From Altererythrobacter sp. (GTDB taxonomy: Bacteria; Pseudomonadota; Alphaproteobacteria; Sphingomonadales; Sphingomonadaceae): a DNA stretch of 6,335 nucleotides. The translations under genes and the position numbers were made by a program. The stretch lies in NCBI GenBank assembly GCA_011524425.1, contig WTKI01000158.1, forward strand, positions 1-6,335. Direction: 5' to 3'. A model generated the notes under the pieces. That model ran no database searches. It was not told where the DNA came from and saw nothing but the letters and a program-made list of their open reading frames with translations. The first letter of the stretch is position 1; the number at the start of each line of letters is the position of its first letter. Below are positions 1 to 5,743 of the stretch, in pieces.

Positions 1-92
1 CGTATCTGCGGGTGCCGGTGATTCCCACTGAAGGGGCGCGAGGCGCGTTGGGGACTCGGAATGCAGTAGCGGCCCAAGACCGACGTTAGCAA
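1..92. other. Left-edge stretch with no supported gene
   Basis: This short stretch lies just past the stop of the acyl-CoA ligase. The plus frame starting at base 3 stays open for 28 codons and stops with TAG at 87-89, so it could be the tail of a rightward gene converging on the ligase. However, two minus-strand frames are also open over this GC-rich stretch, so openness proves little and I do not recognise the peptide. A weak CGCG-AGG-CGCG hairpin near 37-47 has no T-run, so I call no terminator for the ligase here. Confidence 0.2.
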
Positions 93-1904
93 CTAACCCC
101 GATAGAGCCCGTCGATCCGCTCCTGATACCGGTCACGAATCTTGTGACGGCGGATTTTCATGCTCGGCGTCATCTCTTCGTTTTCGATGGTGAAGCCTTC
201 ATCGGCAAAGGCGAATTGGCGCACCTTCTCGATCACCGACAAATCCTTGTTCACTCGATCAACCGCTGCGCGCACCGCAGTCTTGAAAGCAGGCAAATCC
301 TGCAGCGCCTTCATGTCGAACTTCTCGTCATTGGCTTTGCACCATTCGACCGCCCATTCAGGGTCGGGCACAATCAGGCCGACGACATAAGGCCGCTTGT
401 CTCCGCTCACCATGGCTTGGGCGATTTCGGGTTGAAGCGTCAGCATCCCTTCCAGTTTTTGCGGCGCGACATTATCGCCCTTGTCATTGACGATCATGTC
501 CTTCTTGCGATCCGTGATCACAATCCGGTTCTTTTCATCCAGATGGCCGATGTCGCCTGTGTGGAGCCATCCATCTTTGATGGTGCGATCCGTCTCTGCC
601 TTATTGCGCCAATAGCCATGCATGACGAGCTCGCCGCGCACCAGGATCTCGCCATCATCCGCTATCTTCACTTCGACACCGCGCAAAGGCGGGCCGACCG
701 TGTCCATCTTGAGGCCTGTCTTCGGACGATTGCAGCTGATCACTGGCCCGCTTTCTGTCTGGCCGTAGCCTTGCAGCATGGTCAGTCCCATCGCCTCGAA
801 GAAATTGCCTACTTCCGGGTTCAGCGGCGCGCCCCCTGAAACCATAGCTTTGATCCGCCCGCCAAACCGGCCGCGGATTTTGGGCCGCAATGTTTTTTCC
901 AGAACGAAGTTCATCGGCTTGTCGCGCTTGCGTGATTTGCCGTCGGTCGCTTTATCCGCAATGCCAAGCGCACGATCCATTAGGAAGTTTGCAAGTTTGC
1001 CTTGTTTCTCGACCTGTTTGAGGATGCGCGCACGCAGAACTTCGAACAGACGTGGCACCACCACCATAATTGTGGGGCGGGTCTCTTCGATATTGCTGGC
1101 GAGCTTTTCCAAGCCTTCCGAATAGTAGATCTCCGCACCAACAGAGATGGGCAAATATTGACCGCCGGTATGCTCGTAAGCATGCGAGAGCGGGAGGAAG
1201 GAGAGGAACCGCTCGTCTTCTATCCCGAAATCCTCGATCAGAACTTCTGCTGCGCCTGCAGCATTGCACATGATCGCGCCATGATGCTGCATGACGCCTC
1301 GCGGTGCGCCGCCTGTCCCCGAAGTATAGATGATGCAAGCAGTTTGCGCGCGGTCGATCCCGGCAATTCGCGCTTCGACAGCAATGCGTGCCGCGCTCGC
1401 ATCACCCGCGGTCATTTTTTCCCAGCTATGAAATTCAAAACTGCCTGATTGATGGCGATGCAAATCCTCAATCCCGATGACATGTTCTACGATGCCGGAA
1501 GCCTGGATTGCAGCATGCAAGGGGCCAAGCAGCTTTTCATTCGAAACAAAAACAGCGCGCGCGCCGGAATTGTCCAGAATATGCAAGTGATCGCGCGTTG
1601 TATTAGTGGTGTAGGTTGGCACAGTAATGCAGCCAGCCGCCATGATCGCCAGATCAGCGATGCACCACTCTGGCCGGTTTTCTGAGACCAGCGCCACGCG
1701 GTCACCATCTTCCAGCCCTAGCCCGCGCAAGCTTTCTGCCAGCAAGCACACCAGATCGGCCACCTCGGCCCAGCTCTGCGTTTGCCAGCTGCCATCCTCT
1801 TTGCGGCCCAGGAAAGGCGCATCGCCTTTCGCATCAGCGCGTTTAAGGAATAGCTCGACCAGATTGCCTGACTGGTCGATATCGCCAAGAAGTTCGATAC
1901 CCAC
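93..1904 (-). CDS. Long-chain fatty-acid-CoA ligase (AMP-forming), eukaryotic-type FACS family
   Basis: This 603-residue protein should activate long-chain fatty acids to acyl-CoA using ATP, by way of an acyl-adenylate, for beta-oxidation or lipid synthesis. It belongs to the ANL adenylating superfamily. Visible motifs are the P-loop YTSGTGGAPRGV (193-204), a variant of the usual YTSGTTGxPKGV; FLPLSHAYEH (236-245); GYGQTES (379-385); GWLHTGDIG (445-453); the hinge ITDRKKD (463-469); and the C-terminal catalytic-lysine region TPSMKIRR (K583). Length and the inserted region around 300-345 fit bacterial members of the eukaryotic-like FACS group better than short FadD enzymes. The start is GTG, and an in-frame TAA directly precedes it, so no longer form is possible. 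A GGGAG ribosome site lies 11 nt upstream (1916-1920). Chain-length preference cannot be read from the sequence. The gene lies 116 bp downstream of ggt on the same strand, with a possible promoter of its own in the gap. Confidence 0.95.
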   Translation of the reverse strand: MGIELLGDIDQSGNLVELFLKRADAKGDAPFLGRKEDGSWQTQSWAEVADLVCLLAESLRGLGLEDGDRVALVSENRPEWCIADLAIMAAGCITVPTYTTNTTRDHLHILDNSGARAVFVSNEKLLGPLHAAIQASGIVEHVIGIEDLHRHQSGSFEFHSWEKMTAGDASAARIAVEARIAGIDRAQTACIIYTSGTGGAPRGVMQHHGAIMCNAAGAAEVLIEDFGIEDERFLSFLPLSHAYEHTGGQYLPISVGAEIYYSEGLEKLASNIEETRPTIMVVVPRLFEVLRARILKQVEKQGKLANFLMDRALGIADKATDGKSRKRDKPMNFVLEKTLRPKIRGRFGGRIKAMVSGGAPLNPEVGNFFEAMGLTMLQGYGQTESGPVISCNRPKTGLKMDTVGPPLRGVEVKIADDGEILVRGELVMHGYWRNKAETDRTIKDGWLHTGDIGHLDEKNRIVITDRKKDMIVNDKGDNVAPQKLEGMLTLQPEIAQAMVSGDKRPYVVGLIVPDPEWAVEWCKANDEKFDMKALQDLPAFKTAVRAAVDRVNKDLSVIEKVRQFAFADEGFTIENEEMTPSMKIRRHKIRDRYQERIDGLYRG

Positions 1905-1960
1905 TTAAGAACATGCTCCCGCATTATTGGCGATGTCCCCCGCCTTATCGTTGCAAAGCC

Positions 1961-1989
1961 TTTCTAGGGTTCCGCAAGGTAAGCGGCAA
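1961..1989 (-). promoter_or_regulatory. Candidate sigma-70 promoter for the acyl-CoA ligase gene
   Basis: Read on the minus strand, TTGCCG (1989-1984) and TAGAAA (1966-1961) are separated by exactly 17 bp, each matching its consensus at four of six positions. Transcription would begin near 1954, giving a leader of about 50 nt before the GTG start at 1904. The site lies in the 116-bp gap after ggt, where I see no intrinsic terminator, so read-through from pyrD-ggt remains possible. This is a weak call by eye. Confidence 0.3.
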
Positions 1990-2020
1990 GACATTGCGGC
2001 ACATAGCATAGGCGGCCGGG

Positions 2021-3757
2021 CTATTGCGTTGCCAGCATCGGATCGATCCGCGGATCCATCGCCACTTCCCAGCCTTCAGCTGTGCGGAGCAAGGCGTTGG
2101 CTTTGAGCGGCGGGCTAAAGCTGCGAATATTGTTATGGCCGAGCGCAGTGAAATCATCACGCATTGCTTCAAGCGCGCTGCCCTCTTCGATGACGACAGT
2201 GGATCCGAACGCCATGATTAGCGGCATGGCGATCGCCTCCTTTGCACTGAGTTTGAAGTCGACGACTCCGATAATGGAGCGCGCGACTTGCACAGGGATG
2301 GTGGGTCCGCCCGCAGCGCCGATCACTAAAATGACTTCCCCGTCGGGATCGAAGACGATGGTCGGCGCCATGGAGCTGCGCGGGCGTTTGCCGCCTTCGA
2401 CGCGGTTTGCGACAGGCTTTCCATCCTTTTCAGGGGACAGACTGAAATCGGTAAGCTCGTTGTTGAGGTAGAAGCCGCGGTAAAACAGGCCAGATCCAAA
2501 TGCGCCTTCTACTGTCGAAGTGTAGCTCGCCGCATTGCCGTGAGCATCTACGACAGAAAAGTGCGTTGTGCCGCTTTCTGCGGGCTCATCGCCGTCAGCC
2601 CTCTGGGCGGGCGCACCCGGAGGTGTCCCGGGAGCCACTTCTTTTAGTGCTGCAATCGGGCTGATCAGTGCGGACCGTTGTGCGATATAACCTGCGTCGA
2701 CTAGGCCCTCCACAGGAACCTCCACAAAATCGCTATCGCCGGTGTAAAGCTCTCGATCGGCATAAGCGAGGCGTTGGGATTCCAAAAAGAGGTGCCAGAA
2801 TGTCGGGCTATCCTGCCCAAGCGCCGCTAGATCAAACCGTTCAAGCTGCGCGAGGATTTGTGCAACCGCTAGACCACCAGATGAAGGCGGACCCATCCCG
2901 CATACTTGGTGACCGCGGTATGGCGCGCAAACCGCCGCCCGCTCTTTCGGGACAAAGGTCTGCACATCTTGCGGCGTCATCTTGCCATCCTGGGGTGTTT
3001 CATCGGCCACATAGGCAGCCAGTGCAGCCGCTTCGCTTTGATAAAAGGCGGCTGCGCCTTGCTCTGCATAATCAGTAAGCGCCTGGGCCAGAGCGGGATT
3101 TGTCACTTTGCTTCCAACAGGCAAAGGCTCGCCATCGGCACCGAAGAAAACGGCTCGGGCTTCCTCAGTTTTGCCCGCACGCTCCTTGCGCGAGCCAATC
3201 GAGTCGTTGAGCCTGCGGTTCATTATGAAGCCATCGCGAGCGAGCTTGATCGCAGGTTGAAACAGATCGGCCCAAGGCAGCACGCCATGATCGGCATGCG
3301 CTTTGGCGGCAAGCGCGATATTGCCCGGCACACCTACGCTCAGCCCGGAAGTGACGCGGCTTGAGCGCGGCAAGCGCTCGCCATTCTCGTCAAGGAAGCG
3401 CGTGGGCGTTGCTGTCGCCGGTGCGGTTTCGCGGCCATCAAAGGTAGTGACCGATGCTCGGTCGCCGGTTGAGTGGACGAGAAAGCCACCGCCACCGATG
3501 CCGGAGCTTTGCGGCTCCACCACTGTGAGAGCGAGCATGACTGCAATCGCTGCATCGGTCGCGGACCCGCCCTTTGCCAAGATCTCTTCGCCTGCTGCAG
3601 TTGCGCGGAAATCGGCGGAACTGACAGCGCCAGGCAGTGCCTTTTCTTCAATGGCCTGAGCGTCTGGCTGGGGCGTGGTGTGTTGGTTGGGCGTATCGAG
3701 GGTAGCGCAACTCGCCAGAAATAGGGCTGCGATAGTGGGGGCTATTCGGAACAACAT
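2021..3757 (-). CDS. ggt: Gamma-glutamyltransferase (gamma-glutamyltranspeptidase), predicted lipoprotein
   Basis: This 578-residue Ntn-hydrolase should cleave gamma-glutamyl bonds of glutathione and related peptides and transfer the glutamyl group to water or amino acids. The family matures by self-cleavage before a threonine. Here that is T397 in GTTHFSVVDAHGN (396-408), giving a large chain of about 380 residues and a small chain of 182. Other expected active-site elements are present: DGRETAP (R109), T415, LNNELTDF with D437, PRSSMAPT (S461, S462), and the GG pair at 483-484. The segment between D437 and SSM is about five residues shorter than in E. coli and has no tyrosine, so the lid loop is probably reduced. 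The N-terminus is a short hydrophobic signal ending in lipobox LASC with C17. That implies lipidation and anchoring on the periplasmic side, rather than the free periplasmic enzyme of E. coli. The ATG is 11 bp past the pyrD stop, with no good ribosome site nearby, which suggests translational coupling to pyrD. Confidence 0.95.
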   Translation of the reverse strand: MLFRIAPTIAALFLASCATLDTPNQHTTPQPDAQAIEEKALPGAVSSADFRATAAGEEILAKGGSATDAAIAVMLALTVVEPQSSGIGGGGFLVHSTGDRASVTTFDGRETAPATATPTRFLDENGERLPRSSRVTSGLSVGVPGNIALAAKAHADHGVLPWADLFQPAIKLARDGFIMNRRLNDSIGSRKERAGKTEEARAVFFGADGEPLPVGSKVTNPALAQALTDYAEQGAAAFYQSEAAALAAYVADETPQDGKMTPQDVQTFVPKERAAVCAPYRGHQVCGMGPPSSGGLAVAQILAQLERFDLAALGQDSPTFWHLFLESQRLAYADRELYTGDSDFVEVPVEGLVDAGYIAQRSALISPIAALKEVAPGTPPGAPAQRADGDEPAESGTTHFSVVDAHGNAASYTSTVEGAFGSGLFYRGFYLNNELTDFSLSPEKDGKPVANRVEGGKRPRSSMAPTIVFDPDGEVILVIGAAGGPTIPVQVARSIIGVVDFKLSAKEAIAMPLIMAFGSTVVIEEGSALEAMRDDFTALGHNNIRSFSPPLKANALLRTAEGWEVAMDPRIDPMLATQ

Positions 3758-3768
3758 GGGTTGAACCG

Positions 3769-4812
3769 CTATTCGCTTCCAACCGCTTCGGCAATGGTGG
3801 AAAAGCCTTCGCGCTGCATCCGGCGCACTAACCCCTTGGCGATGCGCGCTCCGAGGCCGGGTCCTTCATAGACCATAGCGCTGTAAAGCTGGACTAAGCT
3901 TGCGCCTGCTTTGATACGTGTCCAGGCATCGTCAGCGCTGGCTATGCCGCCTACCCCAATAAGAGGTACAGATCCGCCGGTCGCCTTGCGAAAATCGCGC
4001 ACCCTTTGCAGAGCGAGCTCCTTCAGCGGTGCGCCTGACAGCCCTCCGGTTTCTTGTGCATGGTGCGAGCGCAGTTTTGGTCGCGCAATCGTAGTGTTGG
4101 AAACGATGAGCGCGCCGAGCTTCTTGTCGATAGCGATACGGGCAATCGCATCAATATCAGCTGGCTCCAGATCTGGCGCAACCTTGAGGAAGATTGGCGG
4201 CACGCTCTTGGCCTTTGTGGCTTCGTCCCGCGCCGTGATTACGCGATCGAGCAAGTCAGTCAGTGCGCTTTCATCTTGCAGGGCTCGCAAGCCTGGTGTG
4301 TTGGGGCTTGAGATGTTGACTGCGAGATAGCTCGCATAGGGCGTCATCATGCGCGTCATCACCGCATAGTCCTGCAGCCGGTCTGCACTGTCTTTGTTAG
4401 CGCCGATATTGATGCCGAGGATGCCGCCACGGTCCGCGCGCGCCTGCAATCGCTTGATCGCTGCCTCGCCCCCCTCATTGTTAAACCCCATGCGGTTGAT
4501 TACCGCTTTGTCTTCAACAAGACGAAACAGGCGCGGTTTGGGATTGCCTGCCTGAGCGAGCGGCGTGATGGAGCCTACTTCTGTAAAGCCGAAACCCATG
4601 CTCAGCAGCGCATCAGGAACCTCTGCATTTTTGTCAAAGCCCGCGGCAACGCCAACCGGGTTAGGAAAAGTGAGGCCGGCGACTTCGGTTTGCGCGGCCC
4701 CGGGTTGGGCAGGGTTTGAGCGCGGCATTGCTTTCAGGCCGGCCAGTGCGAGCCCGTGAGCTTTTTCAGAATCGAGGGTGAAGAGCGCAGGGCGCATCAA
4801 GCGAAACAGCAT
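3769..4812 (-). CDS. pyrD: Dihydroorotate dehydrogenase (quinone), class 2
   Basis: This enzyme carries out the fourth step of de novo UMP synthesis, oxidising dihydroorotate to orotate with FMN and passing electrons to membrane quinone. From the ATG the protein has 347 residues, close to the usual class 2 length. The N-terminal helical segment (1-30, MLFRLMRPALFTLDSEKAHG) is the class 2 membrane/quinone extension. Visible motifs are GVAAGFDKN (54-62), NRMGFNNEG (106-114), NISSPNTPGLR (166-176) with catalytic serine S169, FLKVAPDL (208-215), SNTT (238-241), GLSGAPL (257-263), the phosphate-binding GVGGI (286-290), and QLYSAMVYEGP (308-318). A TTG two codons upstream (4818) could serve as start, but a TAGG element sits 8 nt before the ATG and only 2 nt before the TTG, so I chose ATG. 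The gene heads the leftward pyrD-ggt pair. Its own promoter was not identified. Confidence 0.97.
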   Translation of the reverse strand: MLFRLMRPALFTLDSEKAHGLALAGLKAMPRSNPAQPGAAQTEVAGLTFPNPVGVAAGFDKNAEVPDALLSMGFGFTEVGSITPLAQAGNPKPRLFRLVEDKAVINRMGFNNEGGEAAIKRLQARADRGGILGINIGANKDSADRLQDYAVMTRMMTPYASYLAVNISSPNTPGLRALQDESALTDLLDRVITARDEATKAKSVPPIFLKVAPDLEPADIDAIARIAIDKKLGALIVSNTTIARPKLRSHHAQETGGLSGAPLKELALQRVRDFRKATGGSVPLIGVGGIASADDAWTRIKAGASLVQLYSAMVYEGPGLGARIAKGLVRRMQREGFSTIAEAVGSE

Positions 4813-4876
4813 GGACAATGCCTATGACAAGGAGCCGCAAAACTGTCGAGGCCGATGATAGCGCTCCCATTCACGG

Positions 4877-4898
4877 GTTAGCCGGCAATCCGGCTTAC
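4877..4898. repeat. Perfect 6-bp hairpin upstream of pyrD
   Basis: AGCCGG (4880-4885) and CCGGCT (4890-4895) form a perfect inverted repeat around CAAT. After one T-T mismatch, two more outer pairs extend it to 4877-4898. It lies 65-86 bp upstream of the pyrD ATG. It could be an operator, a leader hairpin of pyrD mRNA, or chance. Neither strand has a T-run after it, so it is not an intrinsic terminator. Confidence 0.45.
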
Positions 4899-4947
4899 GC
4901 GCATCAAATATTTCACAGAGATGACGAATAAGGTGATGTAAAAGAGT

Positions 4948-4971
4948 GATTGTTGTCGCTTGCATACAATC
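4948..4971 (+). promoter_or_regulatory. Candidate promoter -10 element inside a 24-bp dyad
   Basis: TACAAT (4965-4970) matches the -10 consensus at five of six positions and would start plus-strand transcription near 4977. It overlaps the right arm of an inverted repeat, GATTGT (4948-4953) with ACAATC (4966-4971), spaced by 12 bp, as an operator would. No convincing -35 hexamer stands 16-18 bp upstream, so the promoter would need an activator or be weak. The call rests mainly on the orphan terminator about 100 bp downstream, which requires a plus-strand transcript. The dyad could equally act on pyrD, which is transcribed the other way. Confidence 0.35.
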
Positions 4972-4976
4972 GCCGC

Positions 4977-5091
4977 GAACCGGTTTGAGCTAACAAACTT
5001 CTGCGACCCGAAGGGCTCGGCGCAGCGATGCGAAGAGTTCCTCAACTTCAACAGGGCGGCCTCTTTAACAGAGGCCGCCCTTTTTTTCTTT
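4977..5091 (+). ncRNA. Candidate small RNA (about 115 nt) or suf leader RNA
   Basis: This stretch has no credible protein gene but ends in a very strong plus-strand intrinsic terminator. Ahead of it lie three tandem stem-loops. GTTTG/CAAAC (4983-4998) is closed by loop AGCTAA. CTGCG-(AC bulge)-CCGA pairs with TCGG-CGCAG (5001-5025, nine pairs). GAGTT/AACTT (5035-5048, one G-U pair) presents a CCUC loop. Compact stem-loops plus a GC-rich terminator with a U-tail are the usual build of a trans-acting, Hfq-type sRNA. An exposed C-rich loop could pair with ribosome binding sites, as known for several alphaproteobacterial sRNAs. The 5' end is a guess from the TACAAT element. Alternatively, it is a leader whose terminator controls read-through into the suf regulator gene 215 bp further on. 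I cannot match it to a named RNA family. Confidence 0.5.
5053..5091 (+). terminator. Strong rho-independent terminator, plus strand
   Basis: GGGCGGCCTC (5054-5063) pairs perfectly with GAGGCCGCCC (5071-5080) around a seven-base loop, and A5053-T5081 adds an eleventh pair. A run of seven T (5081-5087), then C and further T, follows directly. The minus strand lacks a T-run after the stem, so it works rightward only. No plus-strand protein gene lies before it. pyrD points away to the left, and the suf regulator starts 215 bp beyond. Confidence 0.9.
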
Positions 5092-5262
5092 TCAGTTAAA
5101 GCACTTGCGAGCGATTGATCGCCGCAGCTGGCGGATGTGATAACATAACCCAACAAGCGGTCGGGTGCCTGCGATGGTGATTCGCCTCCCAACTGCGCAA
5201 CGCTTTCGCTAACGACTCGCAACAAGACGTTTGGCGTTGAAACGCAGCCAGACCACGCTTAC
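5092..5262. other. Intergenic stretch between terminator and suf promoter region
   Basis: I see no gene here. Small features are a GCGAT-TG-ATCGC palindrome near 5112-5123, CCGC-AGCTG-GCGG near 5122-5134, and a GANTC (CcrM-type methylation) site at 5179-5183. None has a clear role. The left part of this intergenic region (4813-5091) carries the pyrD-side hairpin, the dyad and the candidate small RNA. Confidence 0.4.
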
Positions 5263-5290
5263 TTGCAAATCGGAACGAATCAGTCTGATT
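5263..5290 (+). promoter_or_regulatory. Candidate operator/promoter of the suf regulator operon
   Basis: AATCAG-T-CTGATT (5278-5290) is a perfect 13-bp palindrome ending 15 bp before the regulator's ATG. It is also flanked by a wider repeat, CAAATC (5267-5272) with GATTTG (5287-5292). A -35-like TTGCAA lies at 5263-5268, and the -10 expected from it would fall on the palindrome's right arm, though no good -10 hexamer is seen. Rrf2-family Fe-S regulators commonly repress their own operons, so this is a reasonable autoregulatory site. The overlap of GAATC (5277-5281), a GANTC methylation site, adds a possible cell-cycle input. Confidence 0.5.
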
Positions 5291-5305
5291 TGAATTGAAA
5301 GCGCT

Positions 5306-5743
5306 ATGAGACTGTCAAACCTTGCCGATTATGCTGTGGTCACCATGAGCGCGGCGGCACGCCATTGTGGTGGTGGCCGTGTGTCATCGAGCGAGCTTGC
5401 TGCGGAAACTGGTTTGCCTTCGCCCACAGTGCAGAAAGTTGTCACAAAGCTTACATCTGCAGGCTTGCTTCGCTCGGTTCGCGGCGCAGGCGGCGGTTTG
5501 CAATTGGCTCGTCCAGCCGCGGCTATAAGCGTTGCCGATATTGTCGAAGCGGTAGAAGGGCCCATCGCGCTGACACAATGTCTCGACGAGCATGCCTGCG
5601 ATTACGAAGCCGGGTGCAGCGTCAAGCCGCATTGGCCGGTGATCAATAGCGCATTGCGCGGTGCCTTGGCGGCAATCCCTTTGACTCAGCTCACCAGCGA
5701 TCAACTGCATACGCAAAGCGCGCGCGAGAAGGAAACAGCATGA
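5306..5743 (+). CDS. Rrf2-family Fe-S-responsive regulator of the suf operon (IscR/SufR-like)
   Basis: This 145-residue DNA-binding protein probably senses Fe-S cluster supply and controls the Fe-S assembly genes behind it. The N-terminus MRLSNLADYAVV is typical of the family and fixes the start. A winged helix-turn-helix spans about 1-80: SSSELAAETGLPSPTVQKVV (27-46) is the helix-turn-helix and SVRGAGGGLQLAR (57-69) the wing. Three cysteines at 92, 98 and 104 have exactly the IscR spacing and should ligate a cluster. The position of the fourth IscR ligand, His107, is Lys here, and the nearest histidine is H109 in CSVKPHW. The C-terminus follows the pattern of the alphaproteobacterial SUF-type regulators (WPVINSALRGAL). 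The stop overlaps the sufB start as ATGA, so the two are translationally coupled. The ribosome site is weak (GAAAG at 5297-5301). Whether it acts as repressor, activator or both is not visible. Confidence 0.92.
   Translation: MRLSNLADYAVVTMSAAARHCGGGRVSSSELAAETGLPSPTVQKVVTKLTSAGLLRSVRGAGGGLQLARPAAAISVADIVEAVEGPIALTQCLDEHACDYEAGCSVKPHWPVINSALRGALAAIPLTQLTSDQLHTQSAREKETA

Noticed and set aside
144..839. A 231-codon plus-strand open frame inside the acyl-CoA ligase gene
   Set aside because: It lies antisense to a gene with every expected family motif. Its His/Arg/Leu-rich translation matches no known family and is typical of the antisense of GC-rich coding DNA.
2668..3659. Several plus-strand open frames within ggt
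   Set aside because: All are antisense to a complete gamma-glutamyltransferase and have Arg/Ser/Pro-rich translations without motifs.
4816..4818. TTG as the start of pyrD
   Set aside because: It adds only two residues, and the upstream TAGG is just 2 nt away. The ATG at 4812 has 8 nt spacing and fits the class 2 N-terminus.
4900..5091. tRNA, 4.5S/SRP RNA or 6S RNA in the intergenic region
   Set aside because: I see no cloverleaf or T-loop consensus, no SRP GGAA/GCAG apical motif, and no long rod with a central bubble. The stretch is also too short for 6S RNA.
4878..5225. A 115-codon open frame on the minus strand upstream of pyrD
   Set aside because: It runs straight through the strong plus-strand terminator and the hairpins, shows no recognisable domain, and its composition is unlike its neighbours. 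Chance openness is the better explanation.
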